DNA of 19,855 nt from an uncultured Collinsella sp. (GCA_937989795.1 CALKBB010000068.1:1-19855), one strand, 5' to 3'. Shown: positions 7,431 to 15,775, numbered from the stretch's first letter. Notes: generated by a model not told the origin, from the letters alone. Translations and numbers: made by a program.

Positions 7431-8777
7431 ATGATCGATCGCTATACCCGCCCGGAGATGGGACACATCTTCTCCCTCGAGAACAAGTACGCCATTTGGC
7501 AGGAAATCGAGGTCTTGGCCTGCGAGGCCCAGGCGGAGCTCGGCAAGATCGGCATTTCTAAAGAGGAAGCCCAGTGGATCCGCGACCATGCCAACTTTGA
7601 GAAGGCAAAGGTCGATGAGATCGAGGAAGTCACGCGCCACGACGTTATTGCTTTCCTGACCAACATGAAGGAGTACATCGACGCCGATGTTCCCGAGGGC
7701 GACCCCAAGCCCAGCCGCTGGGTTCACTACGGCATGACCAGCTCCGACCTGGGCGATACAGCTCTGTGCTACCAGCTCACCCAGGCCTGTGACCTGATTA
7801 TCGAGGACGTCAAGAAACTCGGCGAGATCTGCAAGCGTCGTGCCTTCGAGGAGCGCAACACGCTCTGCGCCGGCCGTACTCATGGCATCCACGCCGAGCC
7901 GATGACCTTCGGCATGAAGTTTGGCTCTTGGGCCTGGGAACTCAAGCGCGATCTGGGCCGTCTTGAGGATGCCCGCAAGAACGTTGCCTTCGGTGCCATC
8001 TCGGGTGCTGTCGGCACGTACAGCTCCATCGAGCCGTTTGTCGAGGAGTATGTCTGTGAGCACCTGGGTCTGGTTCACGACCCGCTGTCCACGCAGGTCA
8101 TCAGCCGCGACCATCACGCCTACCTCGCCGGCGTCCTTGCCACCACGGCAGCCACCTGCGAGCGCATCGCTACCGAGGTTCGCAATCTGCAAAAGACCGA
8201 TACGCTCGAGGCCGAGGAGCCGTTCCGCAAGGGTCAAAAGGGCAGCTCCGCCATGCCGCACAAGCGCAACCCGATCACCATGGAGAAGGTCTGCGGCCTG
8301 TCGCGCGTCGTGAAGTCCAACGCCCAGGTCGCCTTCGACAACGTCGCCCTGTGGCACGAGCGCGATATTTCGCACTCCTCTGCCGAGCGTGTCGCCCAGG
8401 CCGATAGTTTCATCGCGCTTGACCACATGTTCCAGTGCCTCATCCGCGTTATCGACGGTCTGCAGCTGTATCCCGCTCGCATGATGGCCAACCTCAACAA
8501 GACTCGCGGCCTCATCTTCTCCTCCAAGGTGCTGCTGGCCCTCGTCGATACGGGTATCACCCGCGAGGACGCCTACGCTATCGTGCAGGAAAACGCCATG
8601 GCTACCTGGCACGAGGTGCAGGATTGCGTCTCCGGCCCCACCTTTAAGGAGCGTCTCGAGGCCGATCCGCGCTGCACCGTCAGCCAGGAGAAGCTCGACG
8701 AGATCTTCGATCCGTGGGACTTCCTCACCCGTATCGACACGGTCTTTGATCGTCTGGAGCAGCTGAGCTTCGAGTAG
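7431..8777 (+). CDS. purB: Adenylosuccinate lyase
   Basis: A 448-residue member of the fumarase/aspartase superfamily. It catalyses two fumarate-releasing steps in purine synthesis: SAICAR to AICAR, and adenylosuccinate to AMP, in the cytosol. Seen: TSSDLGDTA (103-111), GRTHGIHAEPMTFG with a family histidine around 151, and the signature loop GSSAMPHKRNP (271-281) that carries the catalytic serine. Length is typical. ATG at 7431 is chosen because AAGGAG lies 5 bases upstream and the protein begins MIDRYTRPEM as in relatives; a TTG further upstream at 7365 in the same frame has no such support. The gene is monocistronic or nearly so, with a long inverted repeat 26 bases after its stop. Confidence 0.97.
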   Translation: MIDRYTRPEMGHIFSLENKYAIWQEIEVLACEAQAELGKIGISKEEAQWIRDHANFEKAKVDEIEEVTRHDVIAFLTNMKEYIDADVPEGDPKPSRWVHYGMTSSDLGDTALCYQLTQACDLIIEDVKKLGEICKRRAFEERNTLCAGRTHGIHAEPMTFGMKFGSWAWELKRDLGRLEDARKNVAFGAISGAVGTYSSIEPFVEEYVCEHLGLVHDPLSTQVISRDHHAYLAGVLATTAATCERIATEVRNLQKTDTLEAEEPFRKGQKGSSAMPHKRNPITMEKVCGLSRVVKSNAQVAFDNVALWHERDISHSSAERVAQADSFIALDHMFQCLIRVIDGLQLYPARMMANLNKTRGLIFSSKVLLALVDTGITREDAYAIVQENAMATWHEVQDCVSGPTFKERLEADPRCTVSQEKLDEIFDPWDFLTRIDTVFDRLEQLSFE

Positions 8778-8803
8778 GCTCGGGCATAACGTTAGCTTTT
8801 TAG

Positions 8804-8840
8804 GGCGCTTTGCTGGTAATGTGTGTTGCCGGCAAAGCGC
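8804..8840. terminator. Inverted repeat after purB, probable terminator
   Basis: GGCGCTTTGCTGG (8804-8816) pairs with CCGGCAAAGCGCC (8828-8840), 13 positions with one G-T wobble. A T-run precedes the stem but none follows, so termination on the plus strand would be weak or factor-assisted. Confidence 0.5.
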
Positions 8841-8905
8841 CTCGTTGCATTTAGGGAAAGACGGGGATAATAGTCGTCTCGAATAACATTCTGAGAGGGG
8901 ATCGC

Positions 8906-9169
8906 ATGATTTCGTTTGATTACAAGCCTCAGGGCGTGTGTGCTCGCAATATCCACCTTGACCTTTCCGATGACGGCAACAAGGTGATGGGCGTTGAGTT
9001 TACCGGCGGCTGCGACGGCAATCTCAAGGCTATCTCCAAGCTGGTCGAGGGCGCTCCTGCCGATCGCGTAATCGAGGTTCTCGCCGGTAATACCTGCGGT
9101 ATGAAAAAGACCTCTTGCGCCGACCAGCTTACGCGCGCTATCGAGGCCGCTCGCACCGAGATCGCCTAA
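8906..9169 (+). CDS. TSCPD-domain protein (TIGR03905-type, four Cys)
   Basis: This 87-residue protein matches the small stand-alone TSCPD family related to the C-terminal domain of vitamin B12-dependent ribonucleotide reductases. Seen: cysteines at 12, 36, 64 and 71 in the contexts VCARNI, GGCDGN, NTCGM and TSCADQL, the last matching the family's TSCPDQL box. The four cysteines could bind a metal; the function of the family is unknown. A GAGAGGGGA ribosome binding site precedes ATG at 8906. A weak promoter (TTGCAT at 8844, GATAAT at 8865, 15-base gap) may lie upstream. Its stop TAA overlaps the ATG of the next gene (TAATG), implying translational coupling to the lipoprotein. Confidence 0.87.
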   Translation: MISFDYKPQGVCARNIHLDLSDDGNKVMGVEFTGGCDGNLKAISKLVEGAPADRVIEVLAGNTCGMKKTSCADQLTRAIEAARTEIA

Positions 9170-10380
9170 TGGGTATCGCCGACCACATCAAGAACGGAAT
9201 ATCGCGCCGTGGCTTTGTGCTCGGCGGTGCTGCCGCAGGCGCTGCCACGGTGCTTGCCGGATGCTCGAAAAAAACGGGCACCAGCGACGATGCCGCCGGC
9301 GAGCCGCAGGTTATCAAAGATGACTCAAAAATCGTCTCGATTACGGATGAGTATGAGGCTGTTGACATCGACCTCGAGCCTGCGGCTTCATGGACATTGC
9401 CACTGGGTACGCTGCTGTACTATTGCGATGGCGATTACGCCGCAGCCATGATGGCTCCGGCATCGGCGCGGCATGCCAACACGCTCGGTGTGCTCAACTT
9501 GGGCGACGGTTCGCTCACAACGCTCATCGAGGATCCCGTCGAAGGTGCAGGGTATTCGTTTTACGATGTCCGCGCCGGCGATGGCGTGTTTGCTTGGGTC
9601 GAAATGAACTTTGCGAACGCATCGTGGAAACTCTATGCGCAAAATACGGCAGGTGCGTCGCTTGTCGGCGATGTAGTCGAGCTCGACCGAGGCGGCAAGG
9701 ACTACGATCCGCCACTGTTCACGGCGTTCGGGTCGTCCGTCATTTGGTACAAGATGCCTGCTGCAGGCGGCAATAAGACGAGTCACGACTCGTATTGCTA
9801 CCGGCGCTCGCTCGATGAGGCAAAGGCCGAGGCCATTTGGAAATCAACGGGTCGCTTTGCATCCGCCCCGCGCGTGAGTGACGGTATCTTGACCATATCT
9901 CCGCGTGTGCGCAATGACGAGGGCGTCTACTACGGCATGACGGCGATCGACCTGACGGACGGCAACAATACCAAGAGGGCTCAGCTGGTCCTTCCCTCAT
10001 CGGTGTCTCCCTTCGAGGCCGTATATATGGGCGACACGTTTGTGTTCTCCATTGAGGCCACCTATAACGGCGTGGGAAGTCTAGGCAACGTGGGCACCTA
10101 TATCGCTAACGAGAACGGGACGTTCCTATTCCTGTCGCGCGAGCCGCTTGCGTGTGCTGCCGGCAGAAAGGGAAAATATCTGGTTAAGGTTCAGGCCTCG
10201 CATTTTCTGATCGATACCTCCGCCAAAACCTATGGTTCGCTGCTGTCGCCCGACCGCGCTCTCGAATATGGCGATTATCCAGCTACGGCGGGTAAATCGA
10301 ATACGTTTTTAACCTATGCCACGGTGCGTAATAGCCAAGGAATTCCCGAGACGGTCACCGCCCGCCTGTTCTCTCTTTAG
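9169..10380 (+). CDS. Tat-exported lipoprotein, function unknown
   Basis: A 403-residue protein starting at the ATG inside TAATG. The N-terminus carries a twin-arginine motif SRRGFVL (12-18), a hydrophobic Ala/Gly stretch and a lipobox LAGC with C32, so it is probably exported folded and lipid-anchored to the outer face of the membrane. The mature part has many short beta-rich stretches with Gly-Asp turns (for example VLNLGDGSL, LYYCDGDY), which suggests a beta-propeller of the TolB/WD-like kind, but no family motif is clear. An in-frame GTG further upstream at 9115 is rejected because it would put 18 basic residues before the signal peptide and lie inside the preceding gene. Coupling with the TSCPD protein hints at a shared role, unproven. 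Export inference is strong; function is not known. Confidence 0.85.
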   Translation: MGIADHIKNGISRRGFVLGGAAAGAATVLAGCSKKTGTSDDAAGEPQVIKDDSKIVSITDEYEAVDIDLEPAASWTLPLGTLLYYCDGDYAAAMMAPASARHANTLGVLNLGDGSLTTLIEDPVEGAGYSFYDVRAGDGVFAWVEMNFANASWKLYAQNTAGASLVGDVVELDRGGKDYDPPLFTAFGSSVIWYKMPAAGGNKTSHDSYCYRRSLDEAKAEAIWKSTGRFASAPRVSDGILTISPRVRNDEGVYYGMTAIDLTDGNNTKRAQLVLPSSVSPFEAVYMGDTFVFSIEATYNGVGSLGNVGTYIANENGTFLFLSREPLACAAGRKGKYLVKVQASHFLIDTSAKTYGSLLSPDRALEYGDYPATAGKSNTFLTYATVRNSQGIPETVTARLFSL

Positions 10381-10438
10381 CGCCGAGGGGTTAAAAAGGC
10401 GCCAACGGGGGAATAAGCGCGTTGTAATTGTGAGTGCC

Positions 10439-10477
10439 GCCCGCCGAGCCGCCGCACTGTAGCGGTGCTCGGTGGGC
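10439..10477. other. Long hairpin upstream of the response regulator
   Basis: GCCCGCCGAGC (10439-10449) pairs with GCTCGGTGGGC (10467-10477) with one wobble, plus an inner CCGC/GCGG stem around ACTGTA. It lacks a T-run, so it is a poor intrinsic terminator. A possible -10 box TAAAAT (10488-10493) follows 10 bases later, so the hairpin overlaps the expected -35 area. It may end the lipoprotein transcript or act on the promoter. Confidence 0.5.
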
Positions 10478-10532
10478 ATAGGTGCGTTAAAATGGGCTTG
10501 TTCTTAGTTAATTGAGACAGGGGGGCCGTGTT

Positions 10533-11255
10533 ATGGCTTCAGATGCAAAAAAGATTCTGCTGGTCGAGGACGAGAAGGCAATCCGTGACGCTGTCGCTGC
10601 CTATCTCGAGCGCGAGGGCTACTGGGTTGTTGGCGTCGGCGACGGCCAGTCTGCGATCGAGGAGTTCGAGAAGCACCAGTTCGACCTGGTTGTACTTGAT
10701 CTTATGCTCCCCAAGATTCCCGGCGAGCGCGTTTGCCGCACTATCCGCGATACCTCGGATGTGCCCATTATCATGCTTACCGCCAAGGGCGAGATCGAGG
10801 ATCGTATCATCGGCCTCGAGCTTGGTGCCGACGACTACCTGATCAAGCCATTCTCGCCGCGCGAGCTCGTCGCCCGCGTCCGTGCCCTGTTCCGCCGTGC
10901 TCACCAAGCCGATGAGCCGGCCGTCGAGGTGCTTGACTTCGGCGATCTGGTCATCGATATCTCGGGCCACAAGATTTTGGTCGAGGGCAAGGAAGTCGAC
11001 CTGACGGCTTCCGAGTTTAAGTTGCTCACCACGCTTGCTCGTCATCCCGGTCGTGTCTATAACCGTATGGAGCTGGTCGAGAAGGTGCTCGGCTACGACT
11101 TTGAGGGTTACGAGCGCACCATCGACAGCCACGTGAAGAACCTTCGCGCCAAGCTGGGCGACGACCCCAAGAAGCCTAAGTGGCTCTACACCGTTCACGG
11201 TGTCGGCTATCGCTTTGAGGCCCCGGCCAAGACCGATAAGTCGGACGAGAAATAG
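10533..11255 (+). CDS. OmpR/PhoB-family response regulator
   Basis: A 240-residue DNA-binding response regulator. Receiver domain about 7-118: acidic pocket E12/D13, phospho-acceptor D56 in VVLDLMLP, T83 in MLTAK, K105 in LIKPF. Winged-helix domain about 135-232, ending with the typical YTVHGVGYRF. Phosphorylation of D56 by the partner kinase would promote promoter binding. ATG at 10533 is chosen because AGGGGGG lies about 7 bases upstream and the protein then starts MASDAKKILLVEDE as expected; the upstream in-frame TTG at 10512 has no support. The kinase gene starts 11 bases after the stop. General resemblance is to the MtrA/PhoP/WalR type; the regulon cannot be read from this window. Confidence 0.95.
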   Translation: MASDAKKILLVEDEKAIRDAVAAYLEREGYWVVGVGDGQSAIEEFEKHQFDLVVLDLMLPKIPGERVCRTIRDTSDVPIIMLTAKGEIEDRIIGLELGADDYLIKPFSPRELVARVRALFRRAHQADEPAVEVLDFGDLVIDISGHKILVEGKEVDLTASEFKLLTTLARHPGRVYNRMELVEKVLGYDFEGYERTIDSHVKNLRAKLGDDPKKPKWLYTVHGVGYRFEAPAKTDKSDEK

Positions 11256-11266
11256 GGAAATCACAT

Positions 11267-12832
11267 ATGACACCTGCGCGCTTTGAAATCGGACAAAAGC
11301 ACAAGCAGGAGAACGAGGCGGGTTCCAAGGCAAGTTGGAACACGCCTCGTTCCGATTCACGGCCAACGATGAGCTATCCCTCGCGCATGGCACTTGCTTT
11401 TGCTCTGACATCGCTCATGACGGTATTGGTGCTGGTGGGCGTTGTCTCCGTTGTGTGGGGTACCGTCTTTTCGGATTACACGCGCTCCAATATCGTCGAG
11501 ATTGCCAATTCTGCCGCCGAAAAGCTTGCGACGTCGTATGAGGAAAACGGCAATTGGACTGCGGGCGAGCTGCGCACGGTCGCGACATCGAGCTTGGTGT
11601 CCGACGACCTGGGTATGCAGGTCGTCAACAAGAAGGGCGTTGTCGTCTATGACGACTCATGGCCTTCGGCAAGTGCGACTGCCGATGTGCGCGAGAGCGG
11701 ATCGCCGTCGAGCGGATCGAGTGGTAAAAAGGCATCGCATAGCCCGGTCTCGTCGGCGCCCACCGACTCCGACAGCGTTGCCAACGTCGAAATCATAACG
11801 TCTTCTGGCGAGCATGTCGGACAGGTAAAGCTATGGGCCATCGGCTCCGATGCTCTGCTCACCAAGGCAGACTCAGCGTTTAGGGAGAAGACCTTTAACG
11901 CCATGGCCCTTGCCGCGGTTGTTGCGGTCTGCATCTCGGTTGTTATCGGATCGTTCGTGTCGCGCATGCTTACCAGACCGATTCATCGTATTACCAGCAC
12001 GGCCAAGCAAATTCGCGACGGCGATCTGTCCGCTCGTACCGGTTTGCGCGGCGATGACGAAATCGATCAGCTGGGTGAGACCTTTGACGAGATGGCCACC
12101 TCGCTCGAGAAAGATATGAAGCACGAAAAGCGCCTGACTTCCGATGTGGCTCATGAGCTACGCACGCCGCTCATGGCAATGCTTGCAACGGTCGAGGCCA
12201 TGCAGGACGGCGTGTATCCCACCGACGATGAGCATTTGGAAACCGTTGCTTCCGAGACGCGCCGCCTGGCACGTCTGGTGCAGCAGATGCTCGACCTATC
12301 GCGCATGGAAAACAGCACGGCGCCGCTCAACCTTGAGCCGGTGGACATGGTTCCCTTTGTGCGATCTATCGTCAACGCTCAGGAGCGCCTGTTTGTTGAC
12401 CGCGATCTGCGCTTGCGCTTTGCTGACGAGACCCAAGGTCACGACGATGTCGTCGAGGCCGATCCCGACATGATCATGCAGTGCGTCATCAACCTCATGA
12501 GCAACGCCATGCGCTACACCCCCGAGGGCGGCTGGGTCGTAGTGTCGGTGCTCAGTGACCGCAAACATGTCAGTATTGCCGTTTCGGATACCGGTATCGG
12601 TATTGCCAAGGACGATCTGTCGCGTATCTTCGGACGATTTTGGCGCGCCGATGCCAGCCGCGCCCGCGAAGCCGGCGGCCTGGGCGTTGGCCTCGCCGTG
12701 ACCAAGCAGATCGTCGAGCGTCACCATGGCTACATATCCGTGGAGTCGGAGCTTGGAAAGGGTACGACTTTTACGATTCATCTGCCCCGCGAGCACACGG
12801 CGGACGCGGCATCTACTACAATGGAGCACTAG
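11267..12832 (+). CDS. Membrane sensor histidine kinase (HAMP-HisKA-HATPase)
   Basis: A 521-residue kinase, partner of the response regulator just upstream. Order: a hydrophilic N-terminus of 40 residues, membrane helix about 41-67, extracellular sensor about 68-208 with a Ser-rich linker (about 144-170), second helix about 210-233, HAMP about 234-284, HisKA with H296 in DVAHELRTPL, N-box with N413 in NLMSNAMRYTP, G1 DTGIGIAKDD (441-450), F-box IFGRFWR and G2 GLGVGLA (471-477). All catalytic residues are present. ATG at 11267 has AGGGA upstream; an alternative ATG at 11369 (residue 35) would remove a region containing a strong inverted repeat but lacks a ribosome binding site. The signal sensed is unknown. 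Confidence 0.94.
   Translation: MTPARFEIGQKHKQENEAGSKASWNTPRSDSRPTMSYPSRMALAFALTSLMTVLVLVGVVSVVWGTVFSDYTRSNIVEIANSAAEKLATSYEENGNWTAGELRTVATSSLVSDDLGMQVVNKKGVVVYDDSWPSASATADVRESGSPSSGSSGKKASHSPVSSAPTDSDSVANVEIITSSGEHVGQVKLWAIGSDALLTKADSAFREKTFNAMALAAVVAVCISVVIGSFVSRMLTRPIHRITSTAKQIRDGDLSARTGLRGDDEIDQLGETFDEMATSLEKDMKHEKRLTSDVAHELRTPLMAMLATVEAMQDGVYPTDDEHLETVASETRRLARLVQQMLDLSRMENSTAPLNLEPVDMVPFVRSIVNAQERLFVDRDLRLRFADETQGHDDVVEADPDMIMQCVINLMSNAMRYTPEGGWVVVSVLSDRKHVSIAVSDTGIGIAKDDLSRIFGRFWRADASRAREAGGLGVGLAVTKQIVERHHGYISVESELGKGTTFTIHLPREHTADAASTTMEH
11311..11352. other. Strong inverted repeat in the first codons of the kinase gene
   Basis: GAACGAGGCG-G-GTTCC (11311-11326) pairs with GGAAC-A-CGCCTCGTTC (11337-11352): 15 of 16 positions match, loop AAGGCAAGTT. 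It falls in codons 15-29 if ATG 11267 is used, or in the leader if ATG 11369 is used. Confidence 0.75.
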
Positions 12833-12941
12833 CTTTTCGCTATTCGGTGAAGGAGGGGCCGCGTCCCTGCCGCTCCGAGTTCGCGAAAACATGCGGGAAA
12901 GAACCCGCATTTCTGTCGTATTTAGGTAAGGAGTGACTCAC
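12833..12941 (+). promoter_or_regulatory. purC leader region with hairpin
   Basis: The 109 bases before purC contain a perfect stem ATGCGGG (12891-12897) with CCCGCAT (12904-12910), loop AAAGAA, 17 bases before the AAGGAG ribosome binding site at 12928. It could be a weak terminator of the kinase gene or a leader element. No known purine riboswitch or PurR box was recognised. Confidence 0.4.
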
Positions 12942-13829
12942 GTGACAACGATGGAGCGTCGTCCGGATTCCCGTGGCAAGGTTCGTGATATCTACGATGC
13001 CGGCGAAAACCTGTTGATGGTCGCCACCGATCGCATTTCTGCGTTCGACTTTATTCTTCCCGACGAGATTCCTTTTAAGGGAGAGGTGCTCAACCGCATC
13101 TCGGCGTTCTGGTTCGACAAGTTTGCCGATATCGTCCCCAACCACCTCGTCTCCATCGACCCGGCGGATTTCCCTGAGGAGTTTGCTGAGTATCGTGACT
13201 ACCTCGCTGGCCGCGCCATGCTGGTTAAGAAGGCCCAGACGATTCCCATCGAGTGCATCGTCCGCGGCTATCTGACCGGTTCGGGCAAGAAGACCTACGA
13301 CGAGAACGGAACCGTCTGCGGCATCCAGCTGCCTGAGGGCCTAACCGAGGCCTCCAAGCTCCCCGAGCCGCTGTTCACCCCGTCCACGAAGGCCGAGATC
13401 GGTGATCACGACGAGAATATCTCGTTTGAGCGTTGCTGCGAAATCGTTGGCGAGGACATCGCCACGCAGATTCGCGATCTGTCTCTCAAGATCTACAAGG
13501 CTGCCGCCGAGTATGCAGCGACCCGTGGCATCATCATTGCCGACACTAAGTTTGAGTTTGGTGTCATCGATGGCAAGGTCACGCTGATCGACGAGTGCCT
13601 CACGCCCGACTCCAGCCGTTTCTGGCCTGCTGCCAGCTACGAGGAGGGCAAGATCCAGCCTAGCTACGACAAGCAATTCGTCCGCAATTGGCTCAAGGCC
13701 AACTGGGATATGACGGGGGAGACCCCGCATCTGCCCGCCGAGGTCATCGATGGCACGTCCGAGCGCTATCGCGAGGCCTTCCAGATCATCACGGGCTCCC
13801 AGTTCACAAGTATGAAGGAGAACGCGTAA
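12942..13829 (+). CDS. purC: SAICAR synthase (phosphoribosylaminoimidazole-succinocarboxamide synthase)
   Basis: A 295-residue enzyme that joins CAIR with aspartate using ATP to make SAICAR, the step before PurB in purine synthesis. Seen: KVRDIYDAG (13-21) in the nucleotide-binding lobe, RISAFDFILPDEIPFKG, signature 1 IPIECIVRGY (101-110), signature 2 ADTKFEFG (200-207), and LIDECLTPDSSRFW (215-228). At about 295 residues it belongs to the longer yeast Ade1-like class rather than the 240-residue Bacillus/E. coli class. GTG at 12942 is chosen because AAGGAG lies 8 bases upstream; a GTG at 12933 overlaps that site, and ATG at 12951 is too far. The next gene begins on the base after its stop. 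Confidence 0.96.
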   Translation: MTTMERRPDSRGKVRDIYDAGENLLMVATDRISAFDFILPDEIPFKGEVLNRISAFWFDKFADIVPNHLVSIDPADFPEEFAEYRDYLAGRAMLVKKAQTIPIECIVRGYLTGSGKKTYDENGTVCGIQLPEGLTEASKLPEPLFTPSTKAEIGDHDENISFERCCEIVGEDIATQIRDLSLKIYKAAAEYAATRGIIIADTKFEFGVIDGKVTLIDECLTPDSSRFWPAASYEEGKIQPSYDKQFVRNWLKANWDMTGETPHLPAEVIDGTSERYREAFQIITGSQFTSMKENA

Positions 13830-14405
13830 GTGAGTACCCGCAGCGCCACGAACAAGCGCACGCAATCCCGTGAGGTTACCGGGGTTGCGCGCAAGTCCGC
13901 CGCATCCGCCAAGCCCGCTCGTCAAGCAGCGAGTTCTGTTCACGTCGTGCCGGCATCGTCCAAGGCACGTCGCAAGGAGCTCGAGAAGGGCGAGAGCCTC
14001 GAGGGCCTCTCTAAAGAGGAAAAGCGCGCCCGCAAGGCTAAGCAGCGCGCCAAGGAGGATCGCATCTACACGGTGTCGAATATCCTCCTCAAGCAGGATG
14101 AGGACTACACCAAGCGCCGCCGCATCTGGTGGGCCGTGCTCACTATCGGCATGGTGCTCGTCGTGGGCATTTGGGCTTCGCTGTACTTCGCTCCCGCCGG
14201 TATGGTGTCCAGCCCCGTCCAGATGGTCGGCATCGTTTTGTCCTATGTCGTCATTCTGGGCGACTTCATCTACGACTTCGTGCGCATCCGTCCTCTGCGT
14301 AATATGTACCGCACGCAGGCCGAGGGCATGTCCGACAACAAGCTCAACGCTGTTATCGAGCGTTCGGCTGCCGAGGAGGACAAGAAGGCCTCTAAGAAGA
14401 AGTAG
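13830..14405 (+). CDS. Two-helix membrane protein with basic N-terminal region, hypothetical
   Basis: A 191-residue protein of unknown function. GTG at 13830 directly follows the purC stop; its AAGGAG lies inside the last purC codons, so translation is probably coupled. Residues 1-75 are rich in Lys, Arg, Ala and Ser, probably disordered or coiled (EEKRARKAKQRAKE). Two hydrophobic helices lie at about 99-121 and 128-151 with a short loop, so both ends are probably cytoplasmic. The C-terminus is charged and ends in lysines. No family motif was recognised and no link to purine synthesis is evident beyond position. Confidence 0.82.
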   Translation: MSTRSATNKRTQSREVTGVARKSAASAKPARQAASSVHVVPASSKARRKELEKGESLEGLSKEEKRARKAKQRAKEDRIYTVSNILLKQDEDYTKRRRIWWAVLTIGMVLVVGIWASLYFAPAGMVSSPVQMVGIVLSYVVILGDFIYDFVRIRPLRNMYRTQAEGMSDNKLNAVIERSAAEEDKKASKKK

Positions 14406-14435
14406 CGTTACAACCTATAGATATCGCTAAGATAT

Positions 14436-14466
14436 AAGGCGCGTCGTTTTTGCGGCGCGCCTTTTT
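14436..14466 (+). terminator. Intrinsic terminator of purC operon
   Basis: AAGGCGCGTCG (14436-14446) pairs with CGGCGCGCCTT (14453-14463), one G-T wobble, followed by TTT after the paired TT. It lies 30 bases after the membrane-protein stop. Confidence 0.85.
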
Positions 14467-14494
14467 ACTGTTCTATAGATAGATGGAGTGGCAC

Positions 14495-15775
14495 ATGATT
14501 CGAGCTGCCCTAACGGTCGAGGAAGCTCTTGAGGGCATGAAGACCCTTGAGCTCAAGATTAAAAATTATGCGCGTCTCGTTGTCCGCAAGGGCGTAAACG
14601 TTAAGCCCGGCCAGGAGGTCGTCGTTCAGTCTCCCGTTGAGTGCGCTTCGTTTGCGCGCATGGTGGTTGCGGAGGCTTATGACGCCGGTGCCGGCCACGT
14701 GACGGTCATCTGGGCCGACGACGCCGTGACGAGGCTTACGTACGAGCATGTCGAGAAAAGTTACTTTGAGCAGACTCCCGAGTGGAAGCGCATGCAGCTG
14801 GATTCGTTGGCTCAGGACGGTGCCTGCTTTATCTTTATCGAGGGTGCTGACCCCGCTGCTCTCAAGGGCATCGATCCTGCCAAGCCCGCTGCCGCTTCCA
14901 AGGCGAGGAACACACAGTGCAAGATTTTCCGCCGCGGACTGGATTACAACATCAACCCGTGGTGCATTGCCGGAGCGCCGGTTGTTACGTGGGCGCGCGA
15001 GGTGTTCTCGGGTGATCCGGATGAGGTTGCAGTCTACAAGCTGTGGAATGCGATTCTGCATACCGCCCGTGCTGACGGCCAAGATCCGGAGAGTGACTGG
15101 GAGCTTCACGATGCGGCGTTTGAAAAGAACCTGCGCTTTCTGAACGAAAATCGTTTCGACTGCCTGCGCTATACCGCTTCGAATGGAACCGACCTGGTAA
15201 TTGGCATGACGAAGGGGCATGAGTGGGCCGGTGGTAAGGGTGAGACCCCCGATGGTCATCCCTTCTTCCCTAACATCCCCACCGAGGAGGTCTTTACCTC
15301 GCCCGATCGCATGCGTGCTGACGGTATCGTGTACTCGGCCATGCCGCTCATCCACCACGGCAACAAGGTCGATGATTTTTGGATCAAGTTCGAGAACGGT
15401 CGCGTGGTGGATTACGACGCCCGCGTGGGCAAGGCGACGCTCGCAAGTATCATCGATACCGACGAGGGCGCTGCTCATCTGGGAGAAGTCGCGCTCATTT
15501 CCAAGAACACGCCGATTCGCGAAAGCGGCATCCTGTTCTATGACACGCTCTATGACGAGAATGCCAGCTGCCATCTTGCGCTGGGAGTCGGCTTCCCCGA
15601 GTGCATCGAGGGTGGATATGATATGTCCAAAGAGGAGCTCCTGGAGCATGGTGTCAACGTTTCGAGCACGCACGTCGACTTTATGATTGGCACAGACGAC
15701 ATCGATATTGCGGGCATTACGCCCGATGGACGCGAAGTTGTGATTTTCCAGAACGGCCAATGGAGTTGGGAATAG
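14495..15775 (+). CDS. M29-family metallo-aminopeptidase (AmpS/PepS/AmpT type)
   Basis: A 426-residue cytosolic enzyme expected to remove N-terminal residues from peptides using two metal ions. Seen: YARLVVRKGVNVKPGQ near the start, as in family members; NIPTEEVFTSPD with E265; HLGEVAL with E331; E355; H360 in CHLALGVG; and HVDFMIG with H393 and D395. These fall at spacings that fit the metal ligands of Thermus AmpT. The tyrosine usually found seven residues after the first His (ALGxAY) is F367 here. GGAG lies 6 bases before ATG 14495; an upstream ATG at 14483 overlaps that site, and ATG 14537 would give 412 residues, closer to the family norm, so the start is not settled. The unit is preceded by a terminator and overlaps the tRNA-Lys promoter at its 3' end. 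Confidence 0.92.
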   Translation: MIRAALTVEEALEGMKTLELKIKNYARLVVRKGVNVKPGQEVVVQSPVECASFARMVVAEAYDAGAGHVTVIWADDAVTRLTYEHVEKSYFEQTPEWKRMQLDSLAQDGACFIFIEGADPAALKGIDPAKPAAASKARNTQCKIFRRGLDYNINPWCIAGAPVVTWAREVFSGDPDEVAVYKLWNAILHTARADGQDPESDWELHDAAFEKNLRFLNENRFDCLRYTASNGTDLVIGMTKGHEWAGGKGETPDGHPFFPNIPTEEVFTSPDRMRADGIVYSAMPLIHHGNKVDDFWIKFENGRVVDYDARVGKATLASIIDTDEGAAHLGEVALISKNTPIRESGILFYDTLYDENASCHLALGVGFPECIEGGYDMSKEELLEHGVNVSSTHVDFMIGTDDIDIAGITPDGREVVIFQNGQWSWE

